A DNA stretch of 64,000 bases from Gammaproteobacteria bacterium. Lineage in GTDB: Bacteria; Pseudomonadota; Gammaproteobacteria; Pseudomonadales; Ketobacteraceae. The position numbers and the translations under genes are program-made. Location: positions 62,001 through 126,000 of the forward strand of contig JABLXQ010000004.1 in NCBI GenBank assembly GCA_013178375.1, written 5' to 3'. This document shows, piece after piece, positions 43,433 to 52,048 of this stretch (the stretch's first letter is position 1; each line of letters opens with the position of its first letter). The notes below the pieces were generated by a model that worked only from the letters and a program-made list of their open reading frames with translations, ran no database searches and was not told where the DNA came from.

Positions 43433-44626
43433 CTACATTGATAATGGATCTTCAATCCAGGCAATCTCGATTTCGACGAAATCCGAGTCGGCCCTGGCAT
43501 CGGTGGCAAGCAGCAGTCGATCAAACCTCGAATAGCGGAATACCAGATTCATCTTCCGCAACAGGCGCCAGTTATGTTCCAGAGTCAGTTGCAGGGAATC
43601 CAGATCTTCCCCGGATTTGATCGCCAAATCGCTGCGCTGCTCCCAATACCGCATGCTCAACAATGTATTCTGGACGGCAGACCAAGACTGCAGCATAGTC
43701 GCTCCTGCGCTTCTACGCGCCACCAGATTGCCGCCGCTGCTTGGCACCAGGTCGTACGCACCGAACAGCTTCACCCGCGCCGTCTCACCGTCATAGGTCA
43801 GTTCAAAATCCGATACCCGGCTTCTGTCAGTACCTTCAAAATCATCAGCGGAACCCGGCAGCATTTCCCACTCATAGCGGGATTCCCGGCGACCCAGTCC
43901 AGCCTTCCAGTGCCACACAGGAGAAATCTGCTGCTCCAGATTTACGATAAAACCAACGGTGTCACTGATCAGGCCGGATTCATCGTTGTCAAGCACGCTT
44001 TCATACAGTGAAAACTGCAGCCGTGTTGTCTCGTTCAGACTTCTGGAGTAACCGGCATCGACACCATAAAACAGATACTCGGCCAGCTGGGCCGATCGAA
44101 TATCGTCGTAATCGACTTTTTCCGCCGAAACACCGATATTCAGCTGGTCGCGCTCGGTGACCAGGTAGCCATATCCACCTGCCAACGTACTCAGCAATCG
44201 ATCCTTGTTTTCATTGATCACGCCGGCAGCCTGCACTTCGGTGGACAACGTTGTATCGCGCTGCACACTCAGGCTGGAATTCAGGTTGGAGCGCTCGAAC
44301 TTACCATTGCCGGCTAAACTGATACCAAGTCTGTCGTTTTCCAGATATTCATATCCCGGCAGCTGCTGTTCCAGCGCGTTGAAGGCACCCTCGATACTGC
44401 TGGATTCCGTCGCTGCCTGGTAGCGCACCCGGGCCCGCTGATGGGTACCATTCACTTCATTGCCATCGCCCTCAACCAGAGTGCGGTTGGAATCATAAAA
44501 AGCCCCGGCGGATGCGTTCAATAGCACCTCCTCGCGCGCGGCCACAACGTCTCCGGCAGCCACCATCAACGCCGCTGCCAGCAGGCAGCCGAAGCGGCTC
44601 TGGTTTTTTGCATTACAGTTGCTCAC
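43433..44626 (-). CDS. Outer-membrane beta-barrel protein of exosortase/EPS loci
   Basis: A 397-residue exported protein: the signal peptide (LLAAALMVAAGDVVAA) is followed by alternating amphipathic strands (for example FYDSNRTLVEGDG, LSSLAG-like and FRYSRFDRLLLATDA pieces) over the whole length. This is the layout of the outer-membrane proteins that accompany Wza and Wzz in PEP-CTERM-type EPS loci. It may be the outer-membrane exit path, which matters because the neighbouring Wza-like protein is short and lacks the helical barrel. The start is GTG 44626, overlapping the export-protein stop (GTGA). Confidence 0.8.
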   Translation of the reverse strand: MSNCNAKNQSRFGCLLAAALMVAAGDVVAAREEVLLNASAGAFYDSNRTLVEGDGNEVNGTHQRARVRYQAATESSSIEGAFNALEQQLPGYEYLENDRLGISLAGNGKFERSNLNSSLSVQRDTTLSTEVQAAGVINENKDRLLSTLAGGYGYLVTERDQLNIGVSAEKVDYDDIRSAQLAEYLFYGVDAGYSRSLNETTRLQFSLYESVLDNDESGLISDTVGFIVNLEQQISPVWHWKAGLGRRESRYEWEMLPGSADDFEGTDRSRVSDFELTYDGETARVKLFGAYDLVPSSGGNLVARRSAGATMLQSWSAVQNTLLSMRYWEQRSDLAIKSGEDLDSLQLTLEHNWRLLRKMNLVFRYSRFDRLLLATDARADSDFVEIEIAWIEDPLSM

Positions 44627-45192
44627 GGCACTACAACAACGTCACCGCTTTGCAACTGGATACTCTGCTCCAGCTGCTCACCATCCTCGATGTCGCCATA
44701 GCGGAACCCGATGGCTTTATTAATACCGTTCTCGCTACGAATGATGCGAATGCCGTTGTAATCGGCGAAGGTGGAAGTGCCACCTGCAACGCTCAGCGCC
44801 TGCAATACGCTGGTCGGTGCCAGCAACGGAAATTCACCGGGCCTGTTCACCTTGCCAATGACGTAGAATTTGCTGCCCGATGCGGCCTTGAGTATGACCG
44901 CGATGCTGGGATCTGGAATGAAAGTGGAAATTCGTTTGGCCAGTTCCGCTTCGAGGCCCGCCACGGTCAACCCCTTTGCGGCAATCTGGCCGACAAGCGG
45001 AAATGAAATATAGCCATCAGGCGCAATCATGGTTTCCCGCGCCAAACCATCTTCCTTCCAGACCGAGATTTCCAGCATGTCACCCGGCTGCAACAGATAA
45101 CGGGATTCGCTGCTGGATGCGTCTGCCAGCGCTGAGGTCACCGCGAGCAGCAGAACAACAACCAGCTTCGACAAGGATGTGCATAATGACAT
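44623..45192 (-). CDS. Short Wza-like polysaccharide export protein
   Basis: A 189-residue periplasmic export protein. A signal peptide (LVVVLLLAVTSALADA) precedes the poly_export domain (YLLQPGDMLEISVWKE, MIAPDGYISFPLVGQI), followed by a SLBB-like part (FYVIGKVNRPGEFPLLAPTSVLQALSVAGG). It has no lipobox cysteine and no C-terminal membrane helix, so it is the short form typical of exosortase EPS loci and must work with another outer-membrane protein, probably the barrel encoded next. It is the first gene of a tightly packed leftward run (wza-like, barrel, wzz, kinase-like, unknown, polymerase, flippase). Confidence 0.88.
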   Translation of the reverse strand: MSLCTSLSKLVVVLLLAVTSALADASSSESRYLLQPGDMLEISVWKEDGLARETMIAPDGYISFPLVGQIAAKGLTVAGLEAELAKRISTFIPDPSIAVILKAASGSKFYVIGKVNRPGEFPLLAPTSVLQALSVAGGTSTFADYNGIRIIRSENGINKAIGFRYGDIEDGEQLEQSIQLQSGDVVVVP

Positions 45193-45326
45193 GTAGGGCT
45201 ATTCCGTGAATGAACGCAGGCCGGTGCTGCCAATTTGAAGTGGCCAGATGAGAACAGGATATGAATTTAATATGACGAACAAATGTCAGAAGACCGGAAA
45301 AACGGCAGGTGGTGCTGACTAATGCG

Positions 45327-46514
45327 CTATGCCACCGCCGTACTGGCCAGAGTGACAACCGGCTGCGGGATGGGCAGAGCATCCACCATTACGGCCTGAA
45401 TACGCTGTGCCGCCAGCCCATCCCCATAAGGATTGTGATTGCGTGACATGGCGTGATAATAATCCCGGTCACCCAGCAAGCGGCTCAGCTCCCGCGCCAG
45501 CAGGCCCGGATCTGTCCCCACCAGCTTCACAGTACCCGCCTCCACCGCTTCCGGCCGCTCAGTAATTTCCCGGGTAACCAAAACCGGTTTACCCAGCGAC
45601 GGCGCTTCTTCCTGAATTCCACCGGAATCAGTCACGATCACATCCGCCCGCTCCATCATCCAGACGAAGGCATCGTATTCCAGTGGCTCGATCAGATGGA
45701 TGTTGTGTTGCGCGCCCAGAATGGCATTGACCGGGCCACTGACATTGGGATTCATGTGCACCGGATACACCAGTAACCAGTCCGGATTTCTCCGGGCCAG
45801 ATCAACCAATGTTTCGCAGATCTGCTTCAGGCCGTCACCGAAATTTTCCCGTCGATGCCCGGTTATCAGGATGCGCTTCAGTTTGTCATTGACCAGATTT
45901 CTGAACAGCCGGTCGCCAAACCGTTGGCGCCAGTAGTCAACACCATAATCCCGCTGCACTTTTTCCCGCGCGTACAGCAGTGCGTCGATCACCGTATTGC
46001 CGGTCACATGCACGGTTGAAGCCGAAACACCTTCTGCCAGCAGATTCTGCGCAGCACGCTCGGTCGGAGCGAAATGAATACTGGCCATGCGCGCCGCCAG
46101 GCAACGGTTCATTTCTTCCGGGAACGGCGCGGCGAAATCACCGGTCCGCAATCCCGCCTCCACATGCACGATTCTGGTCCGCTCATAAAAAGCAGCCAGG
46201 CTCGCAGCAAAGCAGGTGGTGGTATCGCCATGCACAAATACATAGTCCGGCTGGCATTGCCGAATGACTGCACGCATACCCAGCATGACATTGCTGGTGA
46301 CATCAAACAGATCCTGTCCTGGCTTCATGATATCCAGATCGAAATCCGGCTTGATTTCAAAAAAATCCAGCACCTGATCCAGCATCTGCCGATGTTGCGC
46401 CGTTACGCAGACCAGCGTTTCAAAACGGGGATTGCGTTTCAGTTCGTGCACCACCGGCGCCATTTTGATGGCTTCCGGACGGGTACCAAACACCACCAGC
46501 AGGCGCTGTTTCAT
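45327..46514 (-). CDS. wecB: UDP-N-acetylglucosamine 2-epimerase (non-hydrolysing)
   Basis: A 395-residue enzyme interconverting UDP-GlcNAc and UDP-ManNAc. Family motifs are present in order: VVFGTRPEAIKMAPV (7-21), VHGDTTT, HVEAGLRTGD, GHRRENFG, and VTDSGGIQEEAPSLGKPVLVTR near residue 290. The length is standard. It overlaps the wecC stop by four bases, and the pair makes UDP-ManNAcA for the EPS. The 134 bp between it and the wza-like gene hold no clear terminator, so readthrough into the export operon is possible. Confidence 0.96.
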   Translation of the reverse strand: MKQRLLVVFGTRPEAIKMAPVVHELKRNPRFETLVCVTAQHRQMLDQVLDFFEIKPDFDLDIMKPGQDLFDVTSNVMLGMRAVIRQCQPDYVFVHGDTTTCFAASLAAFYERTRIVHVEAGLRTGDFAAPFPEEMNRCLAARMASIHFAPTERAAQNLLAEGVSASTVHVTGNTVIDALLYAREKVQRDYGVDYWRQRFGDRLFRNLVNDKLKRILITGHRRENFGDGLKQICETLVDLARRNPDWLLVYPVHMNPNVSGPVNAILGAQHNIHLIEPLEYDAFVWMMERADVIVTDSGGIQEEAPSLGKPVLVTREITERPEAVEAGTVKLVGTDPGLLARELSRLLGDRDYYHAMSRNHNPYGDGLAAQRIQAVMVDALPIPQPVVTLASTAVA

Positions 46515-47710
46515 GACAGCATGCCACGGGTGTCGATAACGATTTTTTCTTTGAGCGCGGCGGCACTCAACTTGCGGTAGGGCTTATGATCCACCAGCAC
46601 CAGCACGATATCCGCGCGCTTGAGCACTTCCGTGATCGGCAGCAGATCAAAGTCCGGCAGCGGCGCCGCGAAAGGATCTGTCACCAGCACTTCCATGTCG
46701 GTCTCGCGCAGCAGGGTCTTGACGATTTCCAGCGCTGGCGATTCGCGCACGTCATCGATATCTGCCTTGAAACTGATACCAAGGCAACCTACCACAGGAT
46801 GTTTGAAGCGACCGGCCCGCTGCCGCACCTTGTCAATGACCCATTCCGGTTTGAAGTCATTGACTTCACGGGCGGTTCTGATCAAACGGGCGGTCTCAGG
46901 CGCTGACGACACGATAAACCAGGGATCAACCGCAATGCAGTGACCGCCCACACCAGGACCGGGATTCAGAATATTCACCCGCGGATGGCGATTGGCGAGA
47001 CGGATCAGCTCCCACACATTGATCTGCAGTTCATCACAGATCATCGACAGCTCGTTGGCAAACGCGATATTCACGTCGCGATAGGAATTCTCGGTCAGCT
47101 TGGCCATTTCCGCTGTCGCGGCATCCGTCACCAACACTTCACCATTGACAAACTGCAGGTAAAAATCAGCCGCAGCCTCGGTGGACTGCGAATCGATTCC
47201 ACCCACAACGCGATCATTCTCGATCAGCTCACGCAGGATCTGGCCGGGCAACACCCGCTCCGGACAGTGGGCAATGGCGATCTGGCCTTTCAGCTCCGGA
47301 CGCTGCGCAAATATCGTATCCGCCACCACATTTTGCGTGGTGCCAACCGGAACCGTAGATTCCAGAATAACCAGATTTCCTTCCGCCAGATGCGGCACCA
47401 GAGCGCTGGTAGCCGCTTCAACGTAACGGGTGTCCGGCTTTTTGTGTTCACCAAACGGTGTTGGCACTGCAATGATGAAAATGTCGGATGGCTGCGGCTG
47501 CAACGACGCCGACAGATTGCCGGAGTGCACCGCCGATTTCACCAGTACATCGAGGTCTGGCTCGACAATATGGACCTGACCCCGGTTGATGCTGTCCACC
47601 ACTTTTGGATTGACATCAACGCCAGTGACCTTGAAACCCTTGGTGGCCAGCAGTGACGAAGTGGGTAGACCGATGTAGCCCAAACCAATGACACAAATCG
47701 TCTTTTTCAT
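46511..47710 (-). CDS. wecC: UDP-N-acetyl-D-mannosamine dehydrogenase
   Basis: A 399-residue UDP-sugar dehydrogenase oxidising UDP-ManNAc to UDP-ManNAcA. The NAD-binding GLGYIGLP is at residues 9-16, VPTPF at about 82-86, ESTVPVGTT at 117-125, and the catalytic Cys258 sits in GVGGHCIAVDPWF. The wecB partner favours ManNAcA over other uronates. Its presence points to an acidic EPS. The 84 bp upstream separate it from the VPLPA-CTERM gene and hold no obvious terminator. Confidence 0.94.
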   Translation of the reverse strand: MKKTICVIGLGYIGLPTSSLLATKGFKVTGVDVNPKVVDSINRGQVHIVEPDLDVLVKSAVHSGNLSASLQPQPSDIFIIAVPTPFGEHKKPDTRYVEAATSALVPHLAEGNLVILESTVPVGTTQNVVADTIFAQRPELKGQIAIAHCPERVLPGQILRELIENDRVVGGIDSQSTEAAADFYLQFVNGEVLVTDAATAEMAKLTENSYRDVNIAFANELSMICDELQINVWELIRLANRHPRVNILNPGPGVGGHCIAVDPWFIVSSAPETARLIRTAREVNDFKPEWVIDKVRQRAGRFKHPVVGCLGISFKADIDDVRESPALEIVKTLLRETDMEVLVTDPFAAPLPDFDLLPITEVLKRADIVLVLVDHKPYRKLSAAALKEKIVIDTRGMLS

Positions 47711-47794
47711 TATGACAGCGAGAGTGATTGAATGAGGTTGCCACTCTAATCACCCCGCGTTGCATCCGTATGACAACAAACCGTCACAATTCTT

Positions 47795-48334
47795 TCACAG
47801 AGCGCGCTTTCGTTTGGCTGACGAGACGCCCCAGGCAAACAAACCGCTCAGCAGCAGTAGCGCCGATGCAGGCAGCGGTACCGGCGAGTATTGCGCCAGC
47901 TTGATTCCGTACAGGCCATAGGATGATGGCGACGCAGTGGTGCCGAATACCGACAGGTAATAGCTTTCATTTGCCGCCAGCTCGACAACTTCCGACCATG
48001 AGGTGATGCCGCTCTCCAGGCTGATGATCGAAACAATATTTGTCGCAGTGGTCAGTGCTACTTTCAGCTCATCGAACATGGCCGGAAAAACGAAGTCGGT
48101 AAGGGTCAGTTCGTACTCACCGGCGGCGACCTTGCCAATCCTGCTGACATTGCCATCGGTGCCGGACATCATGCGCACGTCTTCGTAAATAGTTTCGTTT
48201 TGCGCCAACTCCAAACCACTCTGGATGACGGTCGAAGCCACGGCTGACTCGGAGTCAAGGCTGACCATGGAAGCCTGCGCCCCCACTGAAACACAGGAAA
48301 GGGCCAGGCACGAGCTGATGATGAACTTACGCAT
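47795..48334 (-). CDS. VPLPA-CTERM sorting-domain protein
   Basis: A 179-residue exported protein. The signal peptide (FIISSCLALSCVSVGAQA) is followed by a compact beta-rich domain and the C-terminal sorting signal: VPLPA at residues 152-156, a hydrophobic helix (SALLLLSGLFAWGV) and a basic tail (KRKR). VPLPA-CTERM tails are recognised by XrtD-type exosortases, and one is encoded at 31176-32801. The body contains no named domain. The gene overlaps the stop of the upstream ribbon-helix-helix gene by eight bases, so the two are translationally coupled. It is the only clear exosortase substrate in the window. Confidence 0.87.
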   Translation of the reverse strand: MRKFIISSCLALSCVSVGAQASMVSLDSESAVASTVIQSGLELAQNETIYEDVRMMSGTDGNVSRIGKVAAGEYELTLTDFVFPAMFDELKVALTTATNIVSIISLESGITSWSEVVELAANESYYLSVFGTTASPSSYGLYGIKLAQYSPVPLPASALLLLSGLFAWGVSSAKRKRAL

Positions 48335-48854
48335 ATTGATTCTCCTTGACTTGCGGACTGTTGATAGCGGTTCCGGGTTTGATGGAAGGTTCTTTTTTCA
48401 GGTCTTCAATAAGCTTGAATGCGTGCATATATTTGGCAGTGAGATAATCCTTCATCACGGTAAGCAGGTTTTCCTTCTCGATGGGCTGGCGGGTTATGGC
48501 AGACAGTTTGATCAGCGCACAGTGATCAGACGATCCGGCCATGATCAGAATGTCCAGATCAGCCTTGTCCACCTTTCTTTCTGACTCCAGCACGCCTTCA
48601 TTCACGATATGGTCCAGTTGCTCGGAATCCAGATCCAGGTAGCGCACCAGATCCTGTCCACATTCCATCAACGCCGGAATCAGATCGGCCCCCTTGATGT
48701 CCTCGTCCTGGAATGGCAGCAGTTTGTTCAGTGACTTCTTGACAATGAAACGGAACAGGTCCGACTCCTTGACCCCCAACCGGCGCGAGATGTCCTTTAT
48801 CTTGCGGTGATCGGATTCGGTCAGCCGAATCGACAAATGCTGTGTTTTAGCCAT
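48327..48854 (-). CDS. Ribbon-helix-helix DNA-binding protein with C-terminal extension
   Basis: A 175-residue protein. The first 45 residues (HLSIRLTESDHRKIKDISRRLGVKESDLFRFIVKKSL) form a clear ribbon-helix-helix (CopG/MetJ/Arc-type) domain. The remaining 125 residues form a mostly helical domain with no known match, perhaps for a signal or partner. ATG 48854 was chosen although the frame runs to 49049, because the RHH domain starts there and a G-rich site precedes it. It is joined to the VPLPA-CTERM gene by an eight-base overlap, an arrangement that suggests it controls that gene and itself. Direct repeats upstream may be its operator. Confidence 0.78.
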   Translation of the reverse strand: MAKTQHLSIRLTESDHRKIKDISRRLGVKESDLFRFIVKKSLNKLLPFQDEDIKGADLIPALMECGQDLVRYLDLDSEQLDHIVNEGVLESERKVDKADLDILIMAGSSDHCALIKLSAITRQPIEKENLLTVMKDYLTAKYMHAFKLIEDLKKEPSIKPGTAINSPQVKENQYA

Positions 48855-48930
48855 TTTTCTATTCCCCCCCAATCTGGTTTCAGTTATCGCTGACAATCCG
48901 TTGCCATAACGTGAGCGCAAATGTACCAGC

Positions 48931-48966
48931 TTTGTGCACTGATTTGGGTTAACTTTGTGATACAAA
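48931..48966. promoter_or_regulatory. Possible operator upstream of the RHH gene
   Basis: TTTGTG occurs at 48931-48936 and 48954-48959, and the second copy is part of an inverted repeat TTTGT-GAT-ACAAA (48954-48966). Ribbon-helix-helix proteins often bind short tandem or inverted repeats in their own promoters. The site lies about 80-110 bp before the RHH start at 48854. Confidence 0.3.
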
Positions 48967-49034
48967 TCGGTGACATATTCGCGCCAGTAAATGACAGTTT
49001 TCTGAATCGGGGCAGCATCGGAAATTGCGGCCAC

Positions 49035-49058
49035 AAAAAAGGGCGCCAATCGGCGCCC
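49035..49058 (-). terminator. Rho-independent terminator of the porin/adhesin operon
   Basis: A seven-pair GC stem (GGGCGCC 49041-49047 with GGCGCCC 49052-49058) with a four-base loop. Read leftwards it is followed by six T (A at 49035-49040). It ends transcription of the leftward operon whose last gene stops at 49097. Confidence 0.85.
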
Positions 49059-49096
49059 TGAGGTGGATTACAAATTTCTTCTTTAATTCGGAGGCA

Positions 49097-49711
49097 TCAC
49101 TCGGCGGTAGCAGATCCCAGCAATGCTTCATCCAGCTTCAGATCATCATTTCTGTACTGGTAGTCCTGGATCAGATTTTCCACCTTTACCGCCTTGAAAC
49201 CGGTAAAGGGTTCGCTTTCCTGCATTACCTCCCACATTCCCTTGTTCTGGTAGTTCCCCAGGATCTCCTGGTTGATGTCATAGAGCTTGCGATTGTTTTC
49301 GAGACACAGCTGAAAATTGTCCTGGTGATTCTTCAGCTTCTGATCCACTTCCTTGCCCGAACGCGTACTGCTGACATAACGCTGGTTCAGTTCCGCATAC
49401 TTGCCCTGCAATTCGACATAGCGTTCCTTAAGCGCATCCACCGTACCGGCAAGCTTAGTACTGCCCTGCTCCTTCGCCTGCAATTTTCCTTCCGTGGTTT
49501 TCCGGTAGCGTTCAAATTCCTGCTTGCTGCGCTCCAGCTCTGCCCTGGCTTCCGCCAGCTGCTTTTCCGCCACGATCTTGTCAGCCGCCGCCTGCTTCAG
49601 CATCAGCTGGGTTTTCGTCAGTGCTGCCTGCAATGCGCGCTCATCTGCATGGGCATGCAGGCACACGCCACAGGCCAGCAACAAGGCCAATCCGTATTTG
49701 TGTATCAACAT
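49097..49711 (-). CDS. Periplasmic coiled-coil protein of the adhesin/porin operon
   Basis: A 204-residue protein: the signal peptide ends near HAHA-DE, and residues 24 to about 140 are a continuous coiled coil rich in E, K, Q and A (KQLAEARAELERSKQEFERYRK). The C-terminal 50 residues (NNRKLYDINQEILGNYQNKGMWEVMQ) look globular with conserved aromatics. It may bridge or brace envelope components, as YbgF/CpoB- or OmpH-like coiled coils do, though it belongs to neither family as far as I can see. It lies 51 bp after the porin gene and is the last gene before the terminator. Confidence 0.7.
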   Translation of the reverse strand: MLIHKYGLALLLACGVCLHAHADERALQAALTKTQLMLKQAAADKIVAEKQLAEARAELERSKQEFERYRKTTEGKLQAKEQGSTKLAGTVDALKERYVELQGKYAELNQRYVSSTRSGKEVDQKLKNHQDNFQLCLENNRKLYDINQEILGNYQNKGMWEVMQESEPFTGFKAVKVENLIQDYQYRNDDLKLDEALLGSATAE

Positions 49712-49762
49712 GAGGCTACCTCCTCTCCGTCAAAAATCGTTTGTCGCCATACCGGACCGGCA

Positions 49763-51394
49763 TCAGAATCGCGCATTGATATCGACTTGCAGGATATCGA
49801 CGCCCAGGGTCGGTAAATCGATCTGATCCGAACTCATCCACTTCACCGTCATCCAGGTTTCGTGGAACAGCCCATAGCTGCCTTCAATGATATAGCCGCG
49901 GCCATCAGTACCGCCCTGATGGAAATCGGAATCGGCGAAACCATCCACGACCGCATTCGCACCCAGACTACGGTAGGTAACGGCCACCTGCCAGTCATCC
50001 GGCTTTGCCACGATCGGCCAGCCGAAAGTTGCCTTCAGCAGGAAACCGTCAAATCCTTCAATATCCACGGGCTCACCGGCCAGCGCTTCCGCTTCAGCCT
50101 TGTCACCTGCAATGTTCTGAATGTACTCCGCCGTCAATATCACATGGTGTGGCGAAAACGCCGCAATGTCGTACTCCAACAGCACATCGACAATGCTGTA
50201 GTCATACACCAGTGCGTACAACTGGTTCTCCGGCGAATAGGGCTCCACATTGGAAATGTTGTAATAGGTGTTGCCCTTCTGGATGTAATCCGGCGCGGTG
50301 TAGTCGAAGTCGTTGCGATTCAACTCATTTTTGACGCCCGGCATATTCTCATACTGGTAATAGCCCAGGCCGAAACGCAATTCATTCTGGCTCCAGGATT
50401 GATAGGTAAAGCCGGTCTGCGCTCCCAGCAGCCACTTGTCGTCGCCGGTCAGCTCAAATTCGTCGACCGGGAACAGACCGAATGTGACATACGGGTCCCA
50501 CTGCCGGTCATCGCTCTCCCAGCTGGTGGACCGCAGCCAGTACCAGGAACCAGCGACGCCATCAAACTGCAAATCGTTATCCCAGATCAGATCGGTACGA
50601 TAGAACGGATTTTCAAACCGGCCGCCAATCAACACCACGTCTTCTGCATGGCTGTCGTATTTCAGATAGCCGCGATCAATCTGCGCATCGAATGACTTGC
50701 CATAGTCACCCAGCGTTTCATTGGTGGAGACCGGATTGGAACTGATACCGGTTGCTACCCGCACGCCGGCTTCCACTCCCTGGGTAACCTTGGCTTTCAT
50801 GCCGAAACGAAAGCGGCTGCGCAGGCGCTGGCGATCCTCGGTCACATTGAGACGATCATACTGGCCGGTTTCCGTCTGTGATTTGTTGATCTTCATGTAA
50901 TCGGGATACAGAAGCTGCTCGTTGCCATCCGCAAACTTGATGGATTCAGCCCGCAGCCGCACATCACCGGAGAACTTGATGCGCTGGGTCCAGTCCGGCG
51001 CCGTACCGGGAATTCCCCAGCGTTCATCCTCCGCTTTCTTCATCACGTCCGCCACGACTTCCTCGCGCAGCTCGGTTCTGACCTTGTCACGAATATCGTC
51101 CTGGATGTATTGCGGAACGTAGGGCACGCGCACAACCGAACCATCCTGTACTGGCTGGGAATCGGCCTTGCCTGCCGGCACCGTTTCCACGCCGGATTGA
51201 TACTGCTGGCGGGTTTTTTCCTGCGCCTTTTTTACCACTTCATTGACTTTCTTCTCGTCGACAACGCCTTCCTGGATCAGGATATTCAGCAGATCTTCCG
51301 AACTGATTTTGGCCGGCTCCGCCGCCACGACTGAATTCACGCCGCCCGCCAGCAAACAGGCTGCTGCAACGCGTGTCATATTGAATTTTTTCAT
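49763..51394 (-). CDS. Putative outer-membrane porin
   Basis: A 543-residue exported protein. After the signal peptide (VAAACLLAGGVNSVVAA) there is a helical/coiled-coil part of about 110 residues (LLNILIQEGVVDEKKVNEVVKKAQEK), then many beta strands ending in an aromatic C-terminus (VDINARF), as expected for an outer-membrane barrel. RIKFSGDVRLRAESIKF begins the barrel and resembles the putative-porin family. ATG 51394 was chosen over 51487, as it begins the signal peptide. The gene is 16 bp downstream of the TonB-like gene. It may be the outer-membrane partner energised by the ExbB/ExbD/TonB-like complex. Confidence 0.8.
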   Translation of the reverse strand: MKKFNMTRVAAACLLAGGVNSVVAAEPAKISSEDLLNILIQEGVVDEKKVNEVVKKAQEKTRQQYQSGVETVPAGKADSQPVQDGSVVRVPYVPQYIQDDIRDKVRTELREEVVADVMKKAEDERWGIPGTAPDWTQRIKFSGDVRLRAESIKFADGNEQLLYPDYMKINKSQTETGQYDRLNVTEDRQRLRSRFRFGMKAKVTQGVEAGVRVATGISSNPVSTNETLGDYGKSFDAQIDRGYLKYDSHAEDVVLIGGRFENPFYRTDLIWDNDLQFDGVAGSWYWLRSTSWESDDRQWDPYVTFGLFPVDEFELTGDDKWLLGAQTGFTYQSWSQNELRFGLGYYQYENMPGVKNELNRNDFDYTAPDYIQKGNTYYNISNVEPYSPENQLYALVYDYSIVDVLLEYDIAAFSPHHVILTAEYIQNIAGDKAEAEALAGEPVDIEGFDGFLLKATFGWPIVAKPDDWQVAVTYRSLGANAVVDGFADSDFHQGGTDGRGYIIEGSYGLFHETWMTVKWMSSDQIDLPTLGVDILQVDINARF

Positions 51395-51410
51395 TACTGA
51401 TCCCCAAACA

Positions 51411-52046
51411 CTACAATTGTGAGCGTATCCGCAACTTGATGGGTTGCGGCAATTCCAGCGGCGGCGGATTCTCGAACCGGTCAACACTGGCTAACGCATT
51501 CTTCAACAGCGCTTCAACTTCAGGTTTGCCTTCCCGTTGCTGCACTTCATACCGTTTCAACTTGCCGCTTTCGTCTATCCATAGTTTCAGCACCGCGACA
51601 TAACCCATGTGACGCAGCCGGTCATCTGCTGACAGCACATCCGTGATGGAGGTCTGTACTTCCGTCGCATACGGGCTACCTCCACCCAGCATGCTGCGCC
51701 CCCCCTTGCGGGCCACCAGACCAAAACCGTCACTGCCAGCGGAGGCATCACCCTCAACACCCAGATCCGCAGCCGGTGCTTCATCCATTGGCTCATCGGG
51801 CATGGCTTCTTCCATCGGCTGTTCCTCGATGGGTTCCTCCACTTCCGGTTCGGGCTCTTCCGGTGGTGGTGGAGGCGGCGGTGGTGGCGGCGCAATGATC
51901 GTCACCTGCTGCACCATTTTTTTCTGTTGCACCGGCTTGTCACCCAGTTTCTGGCGAATGAAATACGCAAACACCAGCGCCAGAATCACAACGGCTACCA
52001 CCAGGACGGCCGGCAATGCCTTGGCCAATGCTGTTCGTGTCGTCAT
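51411..52046 (-). CDS. TonB-like energy transducer
   Basis: A 211-residue protein with the TonB plan: a cytosolic start, a single membrane segment (ALPAVLVVAVVILALVFAYFI, residues 10-30), a run of ten prolines followed by an acidic Glu/Pro stretch (about 52-75) and a C-terminal domain of about 80 residues ending KLRIRSQL. The C-terminal domain (VAVLKLWIDESGKLKRYEV) is like the TonB/TonB-C fold, but the usual YP motif is lacking. It lies two bases after exbD and presumably carries the proton-motive energy of ExbB/ExbD to the outer membrane. Confidence 0.83.
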   Translation of the reverse strand: MTTRTALAKALPAVLVVAVVILALVFAYFIRQKLGDKPVQQKKMVQQVTIIAPPPPPPPPPPEEPEPEVEEPIEEQPMEEAMPDEPMDEAPAADLGVEGDASAGSDGFGLVARKGGRSMLGGGSPYATEVQTSITDVLSADDRLRHMGYVAVLKLWIDESGKLKRYEVQQREGKPEVEALLKNALASVDRFENPPPLELPQPIKLRIRSQL

Positions 52047-52048
52047 GC

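Noticed and set aside
48855-49049. N-terminal extension of the ribbon-helix-helix gene
   Set aside because: The family domain begins at ATG 48854, and the extension would run through the upstream repeats and the neighbouring terminator.
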